From assembly GCF_004193775.1 (NCBI RefSeq), contig NC_041016.1, positions 34,499,640 through 34,563,639 on the forward strand: DNA of 64,000 nucleotides, read 5' to 3'. Below the pieces are notes generated by a model that was not told the DNA's origin, ran no database searches, and saw only the letters and a list, made by a program, of their open reading frames with translations. This document shows, one piece after another, positions 1-11,224 of this stretch. The position numbers and the translations under genes were made by a program. Origin of the DNA: Glycine soja (taxonomy: Eukaryota; Streptophyta; Magnoliopsida; Fabales; Fabaceae). The stretch's first letter is position 1, and each line of letters begins with the position of its first letter.

Positions 1-215
1 TCCTTTTTAATTTATTTTACAAAAAATGGGGTGTTACAAGTTCCTTTAATTATGTTGAAATGCTTCTTCCTGTCTACAAACTTGCTTCTAGTACAATCTT
101 CTCAATGGAAAATAATGTGTTAGTTTGTGTATCACCCATATTAATTACAAAACATTTCAGTCGAGGAAACTCAAAGTTTTCCTCTAGCAAGGCATAGTTG
201 ATGGATTAGTGTCAC

Positions 216-345
216 CTTATAAATAGGTCCAAAGCCTCCTTGTCCTAACTTGTTTTCTGGTGAAAAATAATTTTTTTCTTACCGTACTTAAAATACTTTT
301 TGATCTTGTATCTTCTTGAATGACTTCAAGATCTTTGATTGCTGA
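216..345 (-). pseudogene. Receptor-like kinase fragment (ATP-binding loop)
   Basis: Read on the minus strand, about 13 codons at 216-254 spell NKLGQGGFGPIYK, the glycine-rich ATP-binding loop (GxGxxG) with its usual plant receptor-kinase surroundings, preceded by an F-S-P-E context. Sequence up to about 345 resembles the linker before a kinase domain but has stops and frame changes. No lysine of the VAIK motif, catalytic loop or DFG can be found, so only a scrap of the N-lobe survives. It ends next to the CACTA-like terminus at 361, which suggests that a transposon inserted into, or carried, a kinase pseudogene. No function is expected. Confidence 0.7.
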
Positions 346-360
346 ATCTAGCATATTAGT

Positions 361-620
361 CACTATTAAAAAAAACTTTTAACATCATCAATTTAACATC
401 GGTTTTATGAAAATCGATGTTAACAAAAGGGCAGTAGCATTTTTGTAAATAAAATGTCATCGTTAACATCGATATTAGAAAAGCCAATGTTAATAGAATG
501 ATTTCAACATTAGTTTTTTAAAAACCTATGTTGTGTAAGCACTCACAACATGGGTTTTTTAAATATCGATGTTAAGATCGTCATTTTAACATCGGTTTTT
601 AAAAAATTGATGTTGTGAGT
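361..620. mobile_element. Inverted-repeat cluster, possible CACTA transposon end
   Basis: The segment starts with CACTATTAAAAA and holds five imperfect inverted repeats of about 28-32 bp built on AACATCG...CGATGTT, near 395-421, 460-492, 508-536, 546-577 and 589-617. A CACTA-like first five bases followed by dense subterminal short repeats is how CACTA transposons end. No matching opposite end and no transposase were seen, so this is either a truncated end or an unrelated foldback repeat. Confidence 0.45.
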
Positions 621-1106
621 GATTTGTTGTTGGCAAAGTTGCTTGATGAGAATTTTGCACTGAGGGGTTGCTCTTGGAGAACCTCTGCTTATCCTCAATT
701 TGGGATCACTCTGGATAGGATCCTGTTGTAGTTGTTGATTGAATGAGGATAAGTATTGTACCTTATTGACTTAATTAGAGTTATTTGTGTGTTGTTGATA
801 GTGATGCGTTGACGCACAGGTGCATGAGTCAACGACTTCAGTCGTGTTGCTGTAGTATGAGCTCGACTCATATAGTTTCTATTGTGTTGGAGAGTGCACA
901 AAAAGTTCGGGGTTGCTTGGTGGCACCCCATACCTAGTGTGGGATAGGTTGGTGGAGGATGGACTTCCTTGGGGATAGATGGACAAGAATCTCCGCATCT
1001 TAGGTTAGTATTACTGCAGATCTTGTGTCACAGTAAGCCACTACCCATATACTTCTATCCTGGTAAGACCACTATATCGCACTGTAGATTACTTTTGCAT
1101 TGGATT
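621..1106. other. Unassigned AT-rich sequence
   Basis: No convincing gene, repeat or RNA is visible. Short reading frames on both strands show no recognisable motif and are best treated as chance. Confidence 0.5.
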
Positions 1107-1571
1107 GTAATGCCCTGGAATTTCGATAACTTAAAATTAATGTTTCATGTAATTCTTTTGTTTTTTGATTGATTTGGATGATTTGAGGTGTTGTGTGAGT
1201 TATCTATGTGTGATTTCTTGATGTGGATGTTAGGTTATGTGGAGTTTGATTGACCCACGTTGAAACTATGAGATTTTAGGTTTTACCTAAACATGTTCCA
1301 ATAAAACCGCAATCCTAGACTCGTCAACTGTTGGATCGCCTTTAAATTTGGACTATAGGTTTATACCCCAAACCTTCATGCTTTGGTCATTGGGATTTGG
1401 AAAACAACTCTTCTATAAATCTCCCTTAGCAAGACAAATGCGCTAAGTGCAATTCCAACCTGAGAGGAATTGCGCTCAGCATGAAATGTCACGTTAAGCT
1501 CCAATAGTGGATTTAAGCAAGATCTGCACATTATAAATATGTTCTTCAGTGTAAAAAACATGATTACACGT
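1107..1571 (+). mobile_element. Possible truncated gypsy LTR
   Basis: The sequence from 1107 begins TGTAATGCCCTGGAATTT, like the start of several legume gypsy LTRs, and carries TATA-like stretches near 1415 and 1534. It is cut off at 1571 by the Athila LTR. There is no purine tract before it and no second copy in the window, so the call rests on the terminal sequence alone. Confidence 0.3.
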
Positions 1572-2500
1572 TGTTAGTTTTCTTATACGACTAACTTTTG
1601 TATAGAAAACATTTCCCAAAACTTGTATAGTTTCCCCAATTTATAGTTATTTTATAGGGATTTGTAAATAAATCTTGTTTTATGGTTATAGTTGTCTCTA
1701 GAGTATCTCCCATGTGATTTAATGATAAAATTTGCATAATTTCAGGTCAAAAGAGGCTAAAATCTTGAAGTGCTAAGGGGAGCAGTTGCGTTCAGCTCAC
1801 CATCTGGGCTCAACGCGCATCCATCGCTAAGTGCAACTTCAGTGTGCTTAGCGTGATAGAAGAATTAGGAAGAGCATCAATATCAAGGCCGCGCGCCAAG
1901 TGCAAGATCCACTCGTTATGCGCGATGGTTGTCTTTAGCTAGGCTCAGTGCATGATTGGCACTAAGCTCAAATCCACTAACCCGCGCTAAGCGCGACGTT
2001 GTAATTTCAGAGCCAATTTAAGCCTGAATTGTAAGAATTAGGGTACAATTTGTGAGAAACCAGAGCTGCATATTTTGGCATAGAATTCGAGATAGAAGCT
2101 CTGGAGGCAGCAAGAGGAGCAGCTTTGCATAGAAGCCTAGTGTTCTTCAATTAGAGAGAGATTAGTGAGCTGTAGAGTGATTGTGAGGTGCTGAGAAGAG
2201 GAAGGGGGATCCCCCTTCTTGTGTAAGGAACAATTATTCTGTACTCTCAATCTCATTTGTGTTAGGATTTTTCTGTAATGGCTGGCTAAACACCCTGGTT
2301 GGGGATTTCTAAGGAACAACTGATGTAATTACTTTAATATCTAATTAATTGTGTTTTATGTGTTCAATGCTTCTTTCAATGCTTAATTTTTGCATGCTCT
2401 TGGTCTGATCACCCATTTGTGTGTACAGTTAGGTGACTTTAGCATTGAGAAATGTATTGTTGCCTTAGAACTTGATAGAAGCAGGACTGAATAACCACAT

Positions 2501-3833
2501 TGTTGGATCAAGTGGCCTTGGAATAATTAAGAAGGGGCGGTTGAATTAATTATGAACGTGTCTTGACTAATTAAAAATTTATGCTTCTTAATGTTACTAG
2601 ATTCAATTATTAGGCTTTACTACTAAGTTATGAGAAAGTAAAGAATAGAAACAATAACATAGACAAAAGTAATGTGGAAATAAAAAGTGCACAGTGGAAA
2701 AATAAAGAGTGTAGGGAAGAAGAAAGCAAACACATGATTTATACTGGTTCGGCCATAACCCGTGCCTACGTCTAGTCCAATGTGTTAAGACAAAGAATTC
2801 TTAGGCGGTTAGTCCCTTGAATCTTTGTAAGGGGAAACAAAAGATATCTCAGGCGGTTAGTCCTTTGAAATCTTTCGTTCAGAGGGAAAAGGAAGAATCA
2901 AAAGAATTCTTAGGCGGTTAGTCCTTTGAATCTTTTGGCAAGAGGAAGAAGGAAGAATCAAAAGAATTCTTGGGCGGTTAGTCCTTTGAATCTTTTGGCA
3001 AGAGGGAGAAGGAAGAAAAGATAGCACACTTTGGTTTTTTGCAAAATTTCCACTTGCAGAAAAACAAAGTTTTGAAACTGAAGTTAAGAACGCTTTTTGG
3101 CAAGAGTTTTTGCAAAGAAAGACAATGGGCAATGGTCAAAAAAAGATTTGAAAGAGATATGTGTTTTGGATGCTTGTAAAATGCATGCCAAGATCTTGCT
3201 TTTATAGACTCTTCATGTCTGGTCAAAAAACCATTGGAAGAGTTATGACTTTTGAGAAAATCATGTTAAGAGTTATAACTCTTAACTTTTTCTTCAAAAC
3301 TATTCACTGATAATCGATTACCACAATGGTATAATCGATTACACAATGTATTTTATGAAAAGTTGCAACTCTTCACAATTGGATTTGAATTCCAACGTTC
3401 AGATTCACTTGTAATCGATTACTAATATAGTGTAATCGATAACATTATTTAAAAAGAATTTTGGAATGTTACAAATCATTTGAAAATATTTTGAAAACCA
3501 ATCTGGTCACTGGTAATCAATTACTGCTAACTGGTAATCGATTACCAAAGAGTAATCACTTTGGTAACTTAGAAAATTTGAGAAAATTCTTTTGTAAAAC
3601 AAAACTGTGCTATTTGGTTTTTGAAAAAATCTTTTAATACTTATCCTATATGAAGTTTTGACTTGTTGCTTCTTGATTTCTTCTCTTGAATCTTGAATCT
3701 TGGATTGGATTCTTGATCTTGAAGTCTTGAATCAATCTTAAATCAATCACTTGGGCTTTTGGCATCATCAAAATTGCTTGGTTCTTGATGCTTGGTTCAT
3801 CATCAAAATCTCTTGATTCATCATCAAAGTCTT
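2501..3833 (+). mobile_element. Truncated LTR of family S (copy 1)
   Basis: Begins TGTTGGATCAAGTGG, like the complete solo LTRs at 14050 and 32238, and shares with them the box TATACTGGTTCGGCC plus CCGTGCCTACGT near 2740-2775 and several GTAATCGATTAC-type palindromes (3310-3545). Four copies of an AGGCGGTTAGTCC unit occur between 2805 and 2995 at about 60-bp spacing. The expected end (CTTCTACA) is missing; the copy stops in TCATCATCAAAGTCTT and joins Athila LTR sequence. Left flank is CACAT; no matching right duplication is present. The superfamily is unassigned; the box resembles legume copia (SIRE/Maximus) LTRs from memory. Confidence 0.7.
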
Positions 3834-4345
3834 AACGTCGTAATTTCAGAGACTATTTAAGCCTAAATTGTCAGAATTAGGGTACAACTTGTGAGAAACT
3901 AGAACTGCATATTTTGGCATAGAGTTCGAGATAGAAGCTCTAGAGGCAGCAAGAGGAGCAGCTTTCCAGAGAAGCCTAGGGTTCTTCAATTAGAGAGAGA
4001 TTAGTGAGCTATAAAGTGATTGTGAGGTGCTGAGAAGAGGAGGATGGATCCCCCTTCTGGTGTAAAGAACAATTATTCTGTACTCTTAATCTCATTTGTG
4101 TTAGGATTTTTCTATAATGGCTAGCTAAACACCCTTGTTGGGGATTTCTAAGGAATAGTTAATGTAATTACTTTAGTATCTGATTAATTGTGTTTTATGT
4201 GTTCAATGCTTCTTTCAATGCTTAATTTATGCATGCTCTTGGTCTGATCACCCAATTGTGTGTACAGTTAGGTGACTTTAGCATTGGGAAATGTACTGTT
4301 GCCTTAGAACTTGATAGAAGCAGGACTGAATAACCACATTGCCAG
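3834..4345 (+). repeat. Duplicated internal part of the Athila LTR
   Basis: Matches 1990-2500 over its whole length at high identity by eye, in the same orientation, and flanks the truncated family-S LTR on the other side. In the 3' LTR the equivalent part (about 19950-20460) is single copy. Confidence 0.8.
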
Positions 4346-4872
4346 GGATGAATTGTTTGGGTTTTGGTTTTCTGAATATGCTGTTACGATAATGCTGTTT
4401 GAGTTAAGCCTAGTCTTACAAGAGGGATCTACAGACGAAGCTTAGGTTAAGTTAGTCTAAACTTACGAGGGATTGAGGTTTAGTATTTTAGACTACAACA
4501 TAGAACACAAAAACATGATTGATTAGAGAAATATTTTCATATGCATCAGCTTGTTTGTTAGAAAGACCCAACGCTTTTTACCTATTGCTGTCAATTTTTA
4601 CTTACTTGCATTTATTGTTTTTACCATAGAAGTAGCTTATTTCTGTTTTTAACCATCGTTTATCAATGGGTTTCCAACAATGCCTTACTTCTGAATAAAA
4701 CTTTGTCTAATAAGCAAGTTCCTTGAGTTCGATACTCGGATCACTCCATTTTAATTTTAAATACTTGACGACCCGATGCGCTTTCCAGCGAATCAGATTT
4801 CCCTTAAACATATTTGTATAAAGGAAAATTGGACCAAAAAGAAACTGCAGGGGAAATCCAACAAAGTATTTA

Positions 4873-4890
4873 TGGCACCATTGCCGGGGA
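4873..4890 (+). promoter_or_regulatory. Primer binding site (tRNA-Asp type)
   Basis: TGGCACCATTGCCGGGGA lies 9 nt after the LTR end. It matches the Athila-type site complementary to the 3' end of plant tRNA-Asp (TGGCGCCGTTGCCGGGGA) except for two transitions. It is where minus-strand DNA synthesis would start. Confidence 0.8.
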
Positions 4891-5017
4891 ACTTAATTCA
4901 TTAGAAGAGTTCAGTTCAGTTTTACGACATTGCTTAATATTTTTCTCTTTGATTCATTGATTCTTTTTGTTCATATTTTAGTTACTGCACATTTTATTGT
5001 TCTTTTGAACTGGATAA

Positions 5018-6589
5018 TTGTTGTTCTGCCTCTCTTGTATGCAAAGAAGATCTACTACAGGTGATTTGATCCCCATCGATTTGGAGATTAACGCTACTTG
5101 CAAGAGGCGCAACACAGAGAGAATTAGAAATTTTTTACAGGACTTAGAAGCAGCAGCAACTCCAGAAGAAGAACCTCGATCTTTCGAGGTGTCTTCTAGC
5201 TTTCCTATTCTAGGGCAATCTCATACAAATTTAATTGAAGAAGTTATCATGGCAGAAGAGCCAAGGAGAGTGACCCTAGAAGATTACTCAAGTTCAAGTG
5301 TGCCACAATTTTTCACCAGCATTGCACAACCAGAGGTTCAGGCATAAATAATCACATATCTTCCTTCTTTGATACAGTTGATTCAAAATAATTTGTTTCA
5401 TGGTCTACCAAATGAAGACCCCATGCGCACACCTGGCCACTTACATTGAAATATGCAATACTATTTGATTGGCTAGTGTGCCTGAAGATGCAATTCGATT
5501 GAGCTTGTTTTCATTCTCATTGTCTAGAGAAGCTAAGAGGTGGCTTCACTCGTTCAAAGGCAACAGTCTTAAGACTTGGGATGAAGTAGTTGAGAAATTT
5601 CTAAAGAAGTATTTCTCGGAGTCTAAGATTGCAGAAGGAAAAACAACCATCTCTTATTTTCACCAATTTCCAGATGAATCCCTGAGTGAGGCCTTAGAAA
5701 GATTTTGTGGTCTATTGAGAAAGACACCCACTCACAGATTCTCAGAACCGATTCAGCTAAACATTTTTATTGATGGGTTAAGGCCACAGTCCAAGCAGCT
5801 ATTAGATGCTTCTGCTAGGGGAAAGATAAAGTTGAAAACCCTTGAAGAAGCCATGGATCTTATTGAAAATATGGCTGCAAGTGACATTGCTATTCTCAGA
5901 GATAGATCCCACATACCAACAAAGAAAAGTCTTCTGGAACTTACATCACAAGATGCGTTGTTGGCACAGAACAAGTTCTTGTCCAAGAAATTAGAAGCAT
6001 TGACCGAAACCCTAAGTAAGTTGCCAACTCAAATACATTCTGCGCAATCTTTACCATCTACTATTTGGAGGTTGCAGGGTGTGCCATCTGTGATGGAGCT
6101 CACAATTCTAGCGGCTGTATCCCCAATAAAGAACTAGCTCATGAAGTCAATTATATGGGGAATCAGCCTAGAGGCAATTTTAATGCAGGAGGATTTTCCG
6201 GATTTCCGAATAGCCAGCAGTATCAACAGTAGGGATAATGGAGGAATCACCCTGGAAACCAGTTCAACAGAGACCAGAGTGGTCCATCTACAAGGCCACA
6301 ACAGCAGATGCCTAGTCTCTATGACCGAACCACAAAGCTGGAAGATACTCTAGCTCTATTCATGCAAGTGTCAATGTCTAATCAGAAGAGCATTGAGTCT
6401 GCTATCAACAATCTGGAAGTCCAAGTGGGCGAGCTCGTGAAGAAATTAGCAGATAGACCATCAAGCAGTTTTACAGTAAACATGGAGAAAAATTCCAAGG
6501 AAGAGTGTAAGGCTGTGATGACGAGAAGCAGAATGGAAATACAAGCTGAGGAAGGTAGAGCTGAAGAGAAGGTGAAGGGATATAAATAA
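5018..6589 (+). pseudogene. Athila gag (decayed)
   Basis: Capsid polyprotein region. The first part (5018-5347) carries RRSTTGDLIPIDLEI and a MAEEPRR segment typical of Athila Gag N-termini. After a TAA at 5345-5347 and a frame change the core continues from about 5469: VPEDAIRLSLFSFSL, then AKRWLHSF and a W-D-E-V-V-E-K-F-L-K-K-Y-F block, the usual plant Gag capsid region. A last part (6308-6589) has NNLEVQVGELVKKLADRPSS and CKAVMTRSR, found between Gag and protease in Athila. At least three frame breaks separate the blocks. No CCHC knuckle is readable. Confidence 0.8.
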
Positions 6590-6689
6590 TAGCTGATAGC
6601 TAAGCTGGCACTAGAAGCAGTTTCTGATTTTGTTGAACTTGAGGAAGTTGTGGAAGACGAAGATGACCAATAGGAGAGAGAGACACCAA

Positions 6690-6865
6690 TAAAAGAAAGT
6701 GAAATAGGAATAAAGATGAAGGAAGAACAAGAAGAAGAAAAACAAAAAGAAATAAAAGAAAAAGAAGAAGACAAAGAAAAAGAAAAAAAATCAGAAAAAT
6801 GAAAAAGAAAAAGAGAAGGTTGATGAGGAGAAAAAGAAGAGCAAAAGTGAGGTTTCAAGAGAGAA
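6690..6865 (+). repeat. Purine-rich Lys/Glu-coding tract
   Basis: Almost entirely A and G on the plus strand (GAAGAA, AAAGAA units), encoding a low-complexity Lys/Glu linker between Gag and protease. The long minus-strand frame here is the pyrimidine shadow of this tract. Confidence 0.75.
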
Positions 6866-6866
6866 A

Positions 6867-7487
6867 AAGAGAGAGATTACTTCAGCTGAAGGCAAGGAAG
6901 TACCATATCCATTGGTACCTTCCAAGAAGGATAAAGAGCAACACTTAGCCAGATTTCTTAACATTTTCAAGAAGCTGGAGATCACTTTGCCTTTTGGAGA
7001 AGCTCTCCTATAGATGCCACTCCATGCCAAATTTTTAAAAGACATGTTGACAAAGAAAAACCGGTACATACAATGTGACACAATAGTTGTGGAGGGCAAT
7101 TGTAGTGCGGTCATTCAACGCATCCATCCACTCAAGCATAAGGGTCCCGGAAGTGTCACGATATCATGTTCTATCGGCTAGGTTACTGTGGGTCAAGATC
7201 TCATTGATTTGGGAGCTAGTATCAATTTAATACCTCTCTCCATGTGTCGGCGACTTGGAGAGATAGAGATAATGCCCACACGCATGACCCTTAAGTTGGC
7301 TTATCGCTCCATCACAAGACCATATGGAGTGATTAAAGACGTTTTGGTTAGGGTCAAACATTTGATATTTCCAGTTGATTTCGTAATGATAGACATTGAA
7401 GAAGATGCTGACATTCCCCTAATTCTTGGAAGACCTTTTATGTCCACTGCAAGCTGTGTGGTAGACATGGGGAAGAGGAAACTATAA
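6867..7487 (+). pseudogene. Athila aspartic protease
   Basis: Retroelement protease that would cut the Gag-Pol polyprotein. The upstream part reads PYPLVPSKK and LARFLNIFKKLEITLPF, then a TAG near 7012 and another near 7180 break the frame. From 7188 an open 99-codon stretch holds the active-site region DLGASINLIPLS, the flap-side THEN-type region ITRPYGVIKDVLV, and IPLILGRPFM, which is the ILGRPF motif of Ty3/gypsy proteases. The stop at 7485 is followed by an in-frame continuation to about 7640. RT should follow but does not: the next sequence is spacer, so pol has been lost. Confidence 0.85.
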
Positions 7488-7654
7488 ATGGCTATAGATG
7501 ACCAACAAATCAGTTTTGATATGTTTCATGAAGAGAAAGATTTGCCTTACCAAAATGTTTGTTTTAAGGTGAATGTGATAGAGGAAAAGAGACTAGAGAA
7601 GGTTCTAGAAGTTGGAACCTTGTTGGAACCAGGATAATATGAAGATGCATCAAG

Positions 7655-7840
7655 CTAATGACGTTAAAAGAGCGCTTGCTGGGAGGTAACCTAGTCATTT
7701 TTAATTTTGTCTTTCTTGCATTTAGTTTAGGATAATTTCTTGTGATTGTATGTGATTTAAGCTTGTTTAGTATTGAGACAAGGGGGTTTTTAAGCTCATG
7801 TGAAGAGATGGACAGAAAAGACTCAGAATTTTTTTTTTCA
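7655..7840 (+). other. Post-pol linker with GGAGGTAACCTAGT motif
   Basis: GACGTTAAAAGAGCGCTTG followed by GGGAGGTAACCTAGT at 7660-7695 closely matches a segment of element T1 at 35528-35563. In Athila elements this motif follows the pol stop codon, so its presence shortly after protease marks the right edge of the pol deletion. Confidence 0.55.
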
Positions 7841-9440
7841 GTTGGCCATCCGCTAAGCGCAACCCTTGCACTAAGCGCCCTGTCTTTCACGCGCTAAGCC
7901 TGAGCTTGCTCGTGCTAAGCGCTTAGACCCCTGACTAGTTGGTTGAATAGTTCAGCTAAGTGCACATCACCGCGCTAAGCCCAACATCTTCATTGGAATT
8001 GAACTTCAAGCAGTGGGCTTAGCGGGGATGATGCGCTAAGCACCACTCCTTCTTTGGAAAAATTTATTGTAGGAGCGCTAAGCACACTATCCCGAGCTAA
8101 GCCCCATATCCTTCTGTAATTGAACTCAATGACTTAGGCTTAACAGGGCAAGATGCACTAAGCGCCAATCCTTCACTATTTTGAAATACTTGGAAATGCA
8201 CTTAGCGCGCTTGTTGCGCTAAGCCTGAACTACTCTCTGTAAGTTAAAGCTTGATTGCTCGCTAAGCCTTACAGCTCAGGCTAAGCGCATATTGCAGAAA
8301 ATAATTTTGTGTTGCAGAAAGCACTAAGTGTAGCCTACTGCGCTAAGCCCCAGATGCTCACTGGAATTTGAAACTTCAAGTTAGGCTTAGCGCACAAGGT
8401 TAGGTTAAGCGTTTGGGATTTTAAACTCAAACGTCACGTGGGCATGCTAAAGCACAACTACGCACTAAGCACGCTAATCAAAAATGCCAAAATAAAATAG
8501 AACTGCCTTAGGCAGTTACCTCTACACAAAACTTGTGCATCCTTTGTTGTGCTTACCTTCTGCGTGTGTGCATTTTGCTGCTGTGCCTCAAGTACTTTCT
8601 GCATCTTCCTTGCTTCTTGTTGCATTCCATCACAATCCAAGTAAGTAGTGCTTCATTTCCATTTTCATTTTCATACTTTGAACCTTAGGATAGATGATTT
8701 CTTGCTTTGTTAGCTTGCATTGCTGTTTAGGTTAGGGATTCTAGCTTTAGGGTTAGTCATTTTAGGATTTTAGGTAATTTAGAAGCCCATTAGGGGTAAT
8801 GTGGCTGAAAGGGGTGAAGACCCCTGTGTTTCTATTTAGAAATCGCGATGAACGCGCTAAGCACACTTGCTGCACTTAGCCTGTTCATTGTAGCTATTAA
8901 ATTTTTGGATTTCCAGATGATCGCGCTAAGCAGACCATGTTGCGCTAAGCGCGTTCATCCCTGCTGATGAACGAAAGCGATGAACCCGCTAAGCACGTCT
9001 GTGCGCTAAACGAGACTAGTGTTTCAGACAATTAGGATTTTTGAAATTTTTGTTCAGTGCTAAGCCTGACCTATCAGGCTAAGCGCCAATACGCTTTTGT
9101 TAGTCAGTCCTTTGAATAAGGCTAAGCGCAGATGCTATGCTAAGCCCTTGTTGTGCGTTGAGGAGGTTGAGCTAAGCGCACCCTGTTGCGCTAAGCTCAA
9201 CTCTCTTATTGTTTTAGAGTTTTTGTGGTTAGCCTAAGCGCCCCCTGTGCGCTAAGCCTAATGGTCATTCTGCTAAGGCTAAGCTAAGCCCAGCATGCTA
9301 CGCTAAGCCTAATCTGCAGAAAAATATTTTTTGTGTATTTAGGCTAAGCGCGAGTCTGCTGTTCTTAGCCCATGAGTAAAATTTTATAAGGCGCGCTAAG
9401 CCCAGCCTGCTGCGCTAAGCGCTTAGTTCAATTTTTAGTT
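7840..9440. repeat. Spacer packed with GCGCTAAGC motifs
   Basis: About 1.6 kb without a coding frame in which CGCTAAGC, GCTAAGCGC and the inverse GCTTAGCGC recur dozens of times at irregular spacing of roughly 20-45 bp, in both orientations. The full form GCGCTAAGCGC is palindromic apart from its middle base pair. The same motif occurs in the element's LTR (about 1780-2000 and 19730-19960). It lies directly before the third ORF. Confidence 0.8.
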
Positions 9441-9503
9441 TTATTTTTCTGTTTTGTTGAAAATAACCTTGATTAATCTTGTTGTTCGATCTTATATTTT
9501 TAG

Positions 9504-10249
9504 ATGGCTTCAAAGAAAAGAAAATCATCTGCTTCTTCAGCTTCCCAAATTAGATTTGACAGATCAAGATTCCATTCACAAGAAGCTTGGGACATGTATA
9601 ATGACATTATTATTCCTAGGATGTTGCTGCCAGAGAGAAATGTGGTAATCTACCACACTGAATTTGATGAATTCAAGGAAGAATTGGACAGAAGAAGATG
9701 GGATGAAGAATTGACCAGCTTTAAGGAAGGCAACATTGATGTTGCCATAGTAAAAGAATTCTATGCTAACCTCTATGATCCAGAGGACAAATCACCAAAG
9801 CAGGTGAGGGTCAGATGTCATTTGATAAAATTTGATGAAGAAGCCCTCAACACATTCCTAAAGACCCCTATGATCATTAAGGAGGGGGAGACATTATCAG
9901 CTTATTCTAGGTTTGCACTCTTGAGGCCTGATCCTCAAGAGTTAGCTGCTAAGCTCTGCATCCCAGGGAGGGGATTTGAGCTGAATGCTGATGGTCAACC
10001 TTTGAATATATTAAGGAAGAACATGACTACACTTGCTCAGACTTGGAGTGTTCTTTCATACTCCAACTTGGTCCCTACCTCCCACACTTCTGACATCACA
10101 CTAGATCGGGTCAAGTTGATCTATGGTATCATCATGAATATGGACATGAATTTGGGCTACCTCATCTCCCATCAGATTTCTATTATTGCCCAGCATGACT
10201 CCTCTAGGCTTGGATTTCCAGCCTTAATCACAACTTTGTGTAAAGTTAG
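9504..10249 (+). pseudogene. Athila third ORF ('plant transposon protein' type), 5' part
   Basis: Starts at ATG 9504 with a basic patch (SKKRKSS) and runs open to the insertion point of B at 10249. Motifs shared with the third ORF of element F: KEFYANL near residue 90, LCIPG near 150, R-K-N-M-T-T-L near 170, SNLVPT-H-SD near 190 and LGFPALIT near 235. These belong to the plant family annotated in databases as putative plant transposon protein. No signal peptide, membrane segment or catalytic signature is visible. In Athila this position is often called env-like, but nothing in this protein supports membrane fusion. Codons continue at 17471. Confidence 0.75.
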
Positions 10250-11224
10250 TGATGTAAGCTCCATTGGAGCTTGTAGGCCTAGAATCTTCTTCATCAATGG
10301 ATTCATTTTCTTCTTGGAAGATGAATGGCAGCAGAATAGAGAAGGAAGAGAGAGAGATGAGACGCCACTTCAAGGAGAAGATGAGTCTAGAAGAAGCTCA
10401 CCATCATAGGAGGCCATGGATAAGAGCTTGGAGGAAGAAGGAGATGAATGAAGGGAGAGGGAGAGAAGAACACAAAATTTTGTGCTCTAAGAGAGCTCTG
10501 AAATCTATAGTTTAATTTTCAAATGATCAAAGTTGAAAAAATGCACACACATGACCACTATTTATAGGTTAAGTGTCACACAAAATTGGAGGGAAATTTG
10601 AATTTCTATTCAAATTTCACTTAAATTTGAAATTGAATTTGTGGAGCCAAATTTTGGAGCCAAATTTTCACTAATTATGATTAGTGAATTTTAGCTATGG
10701 TTCAGCCCACTAATCCAAGATCAAGTCCAAGATTCTCCGCTAAGTGTGCTTAGATGTCATGAGACAAGTAAAGCATGAAGGACATGCACAAAGTGTGACT
10801 ATATGATGTGGCAATAGGGTGTAGCAAGCATATGCTCACCTCCCCCTCTAAAATTTAATTGGATTGGGCTTCTCCCAATTCAATTAAATTTATTTTCCAA
10901 CACACATATCAAATATTCACTTAATGCATGTGAAATTACAAAACTACCCCTAATACAAAAACTAGTCTTGGTGCCTTAAAATACAAGGGCTGAAAAATCC
11001 TTCATTTCTAGGGTACCCTACCTACATTATGGAGCCCTAAATACAAGACCCAAAAATAATGAAATCCTAATCTAATATGTATAAAGATAAGTGGGCTCAT
11101 ACTTAGCCCATGGGCCCAAAATCTACCCTAAGGCTCATGAGAACCTTAGGATCTTCTCTTGCATCTCTGGCCCAATCTTCTTGGAGTTTTCTATCCAATG
11201 CCCTTGGGGGGTAGGATTTCATCA
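10250..11224 (-). repeat. Element B 3' LTR (left copy)
   Basis: 975 bp, TGATGTAAGCTCC...TTTCATCA in plus orientation. It includes the AG-rich block at 10320-10450 that matches the right LTR and a TATTTATAGG stretch near 10558. The end near 11140-11224 is shared with the LTRs of element E. Confidence 0.85.

Larger units (their letters stand above)
1572..4863 (+). repeat. Athila A 5' LTR, composite
   Basis: LTR sequence runs from TGTTAG at 1572 to 2500, is interrupted by a foreign LTR (2501-3833), then resumes at 3834 at an earlier point of the LTR and runs to ...CCAACA at 4863. About 510 bp (1990-2500) is therefore present twice. Either this LTR suffered an unequal exchange after the insertion, or 1572-2500 belongs to a separate LTR of the same family and A's own 5' LTR is truncated at 3834. 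An uninterrupted LTR would be about 1.45 kb, judging from the 3' copy. Confidence 0.7.

Noticed and set aside
1376..1561. Small minus-strand frame as a host gene
   Set aside because: 61 codons, no motif, inside a probable LTR stub.
6382..7114. Minus-strand Ser/Phe-rich frames opposite Athila gag-protease
   Set aside because: They are the pyrimidine shadow of the Lys/Glu-coding tract and overlap recognisable protease on the other strand.
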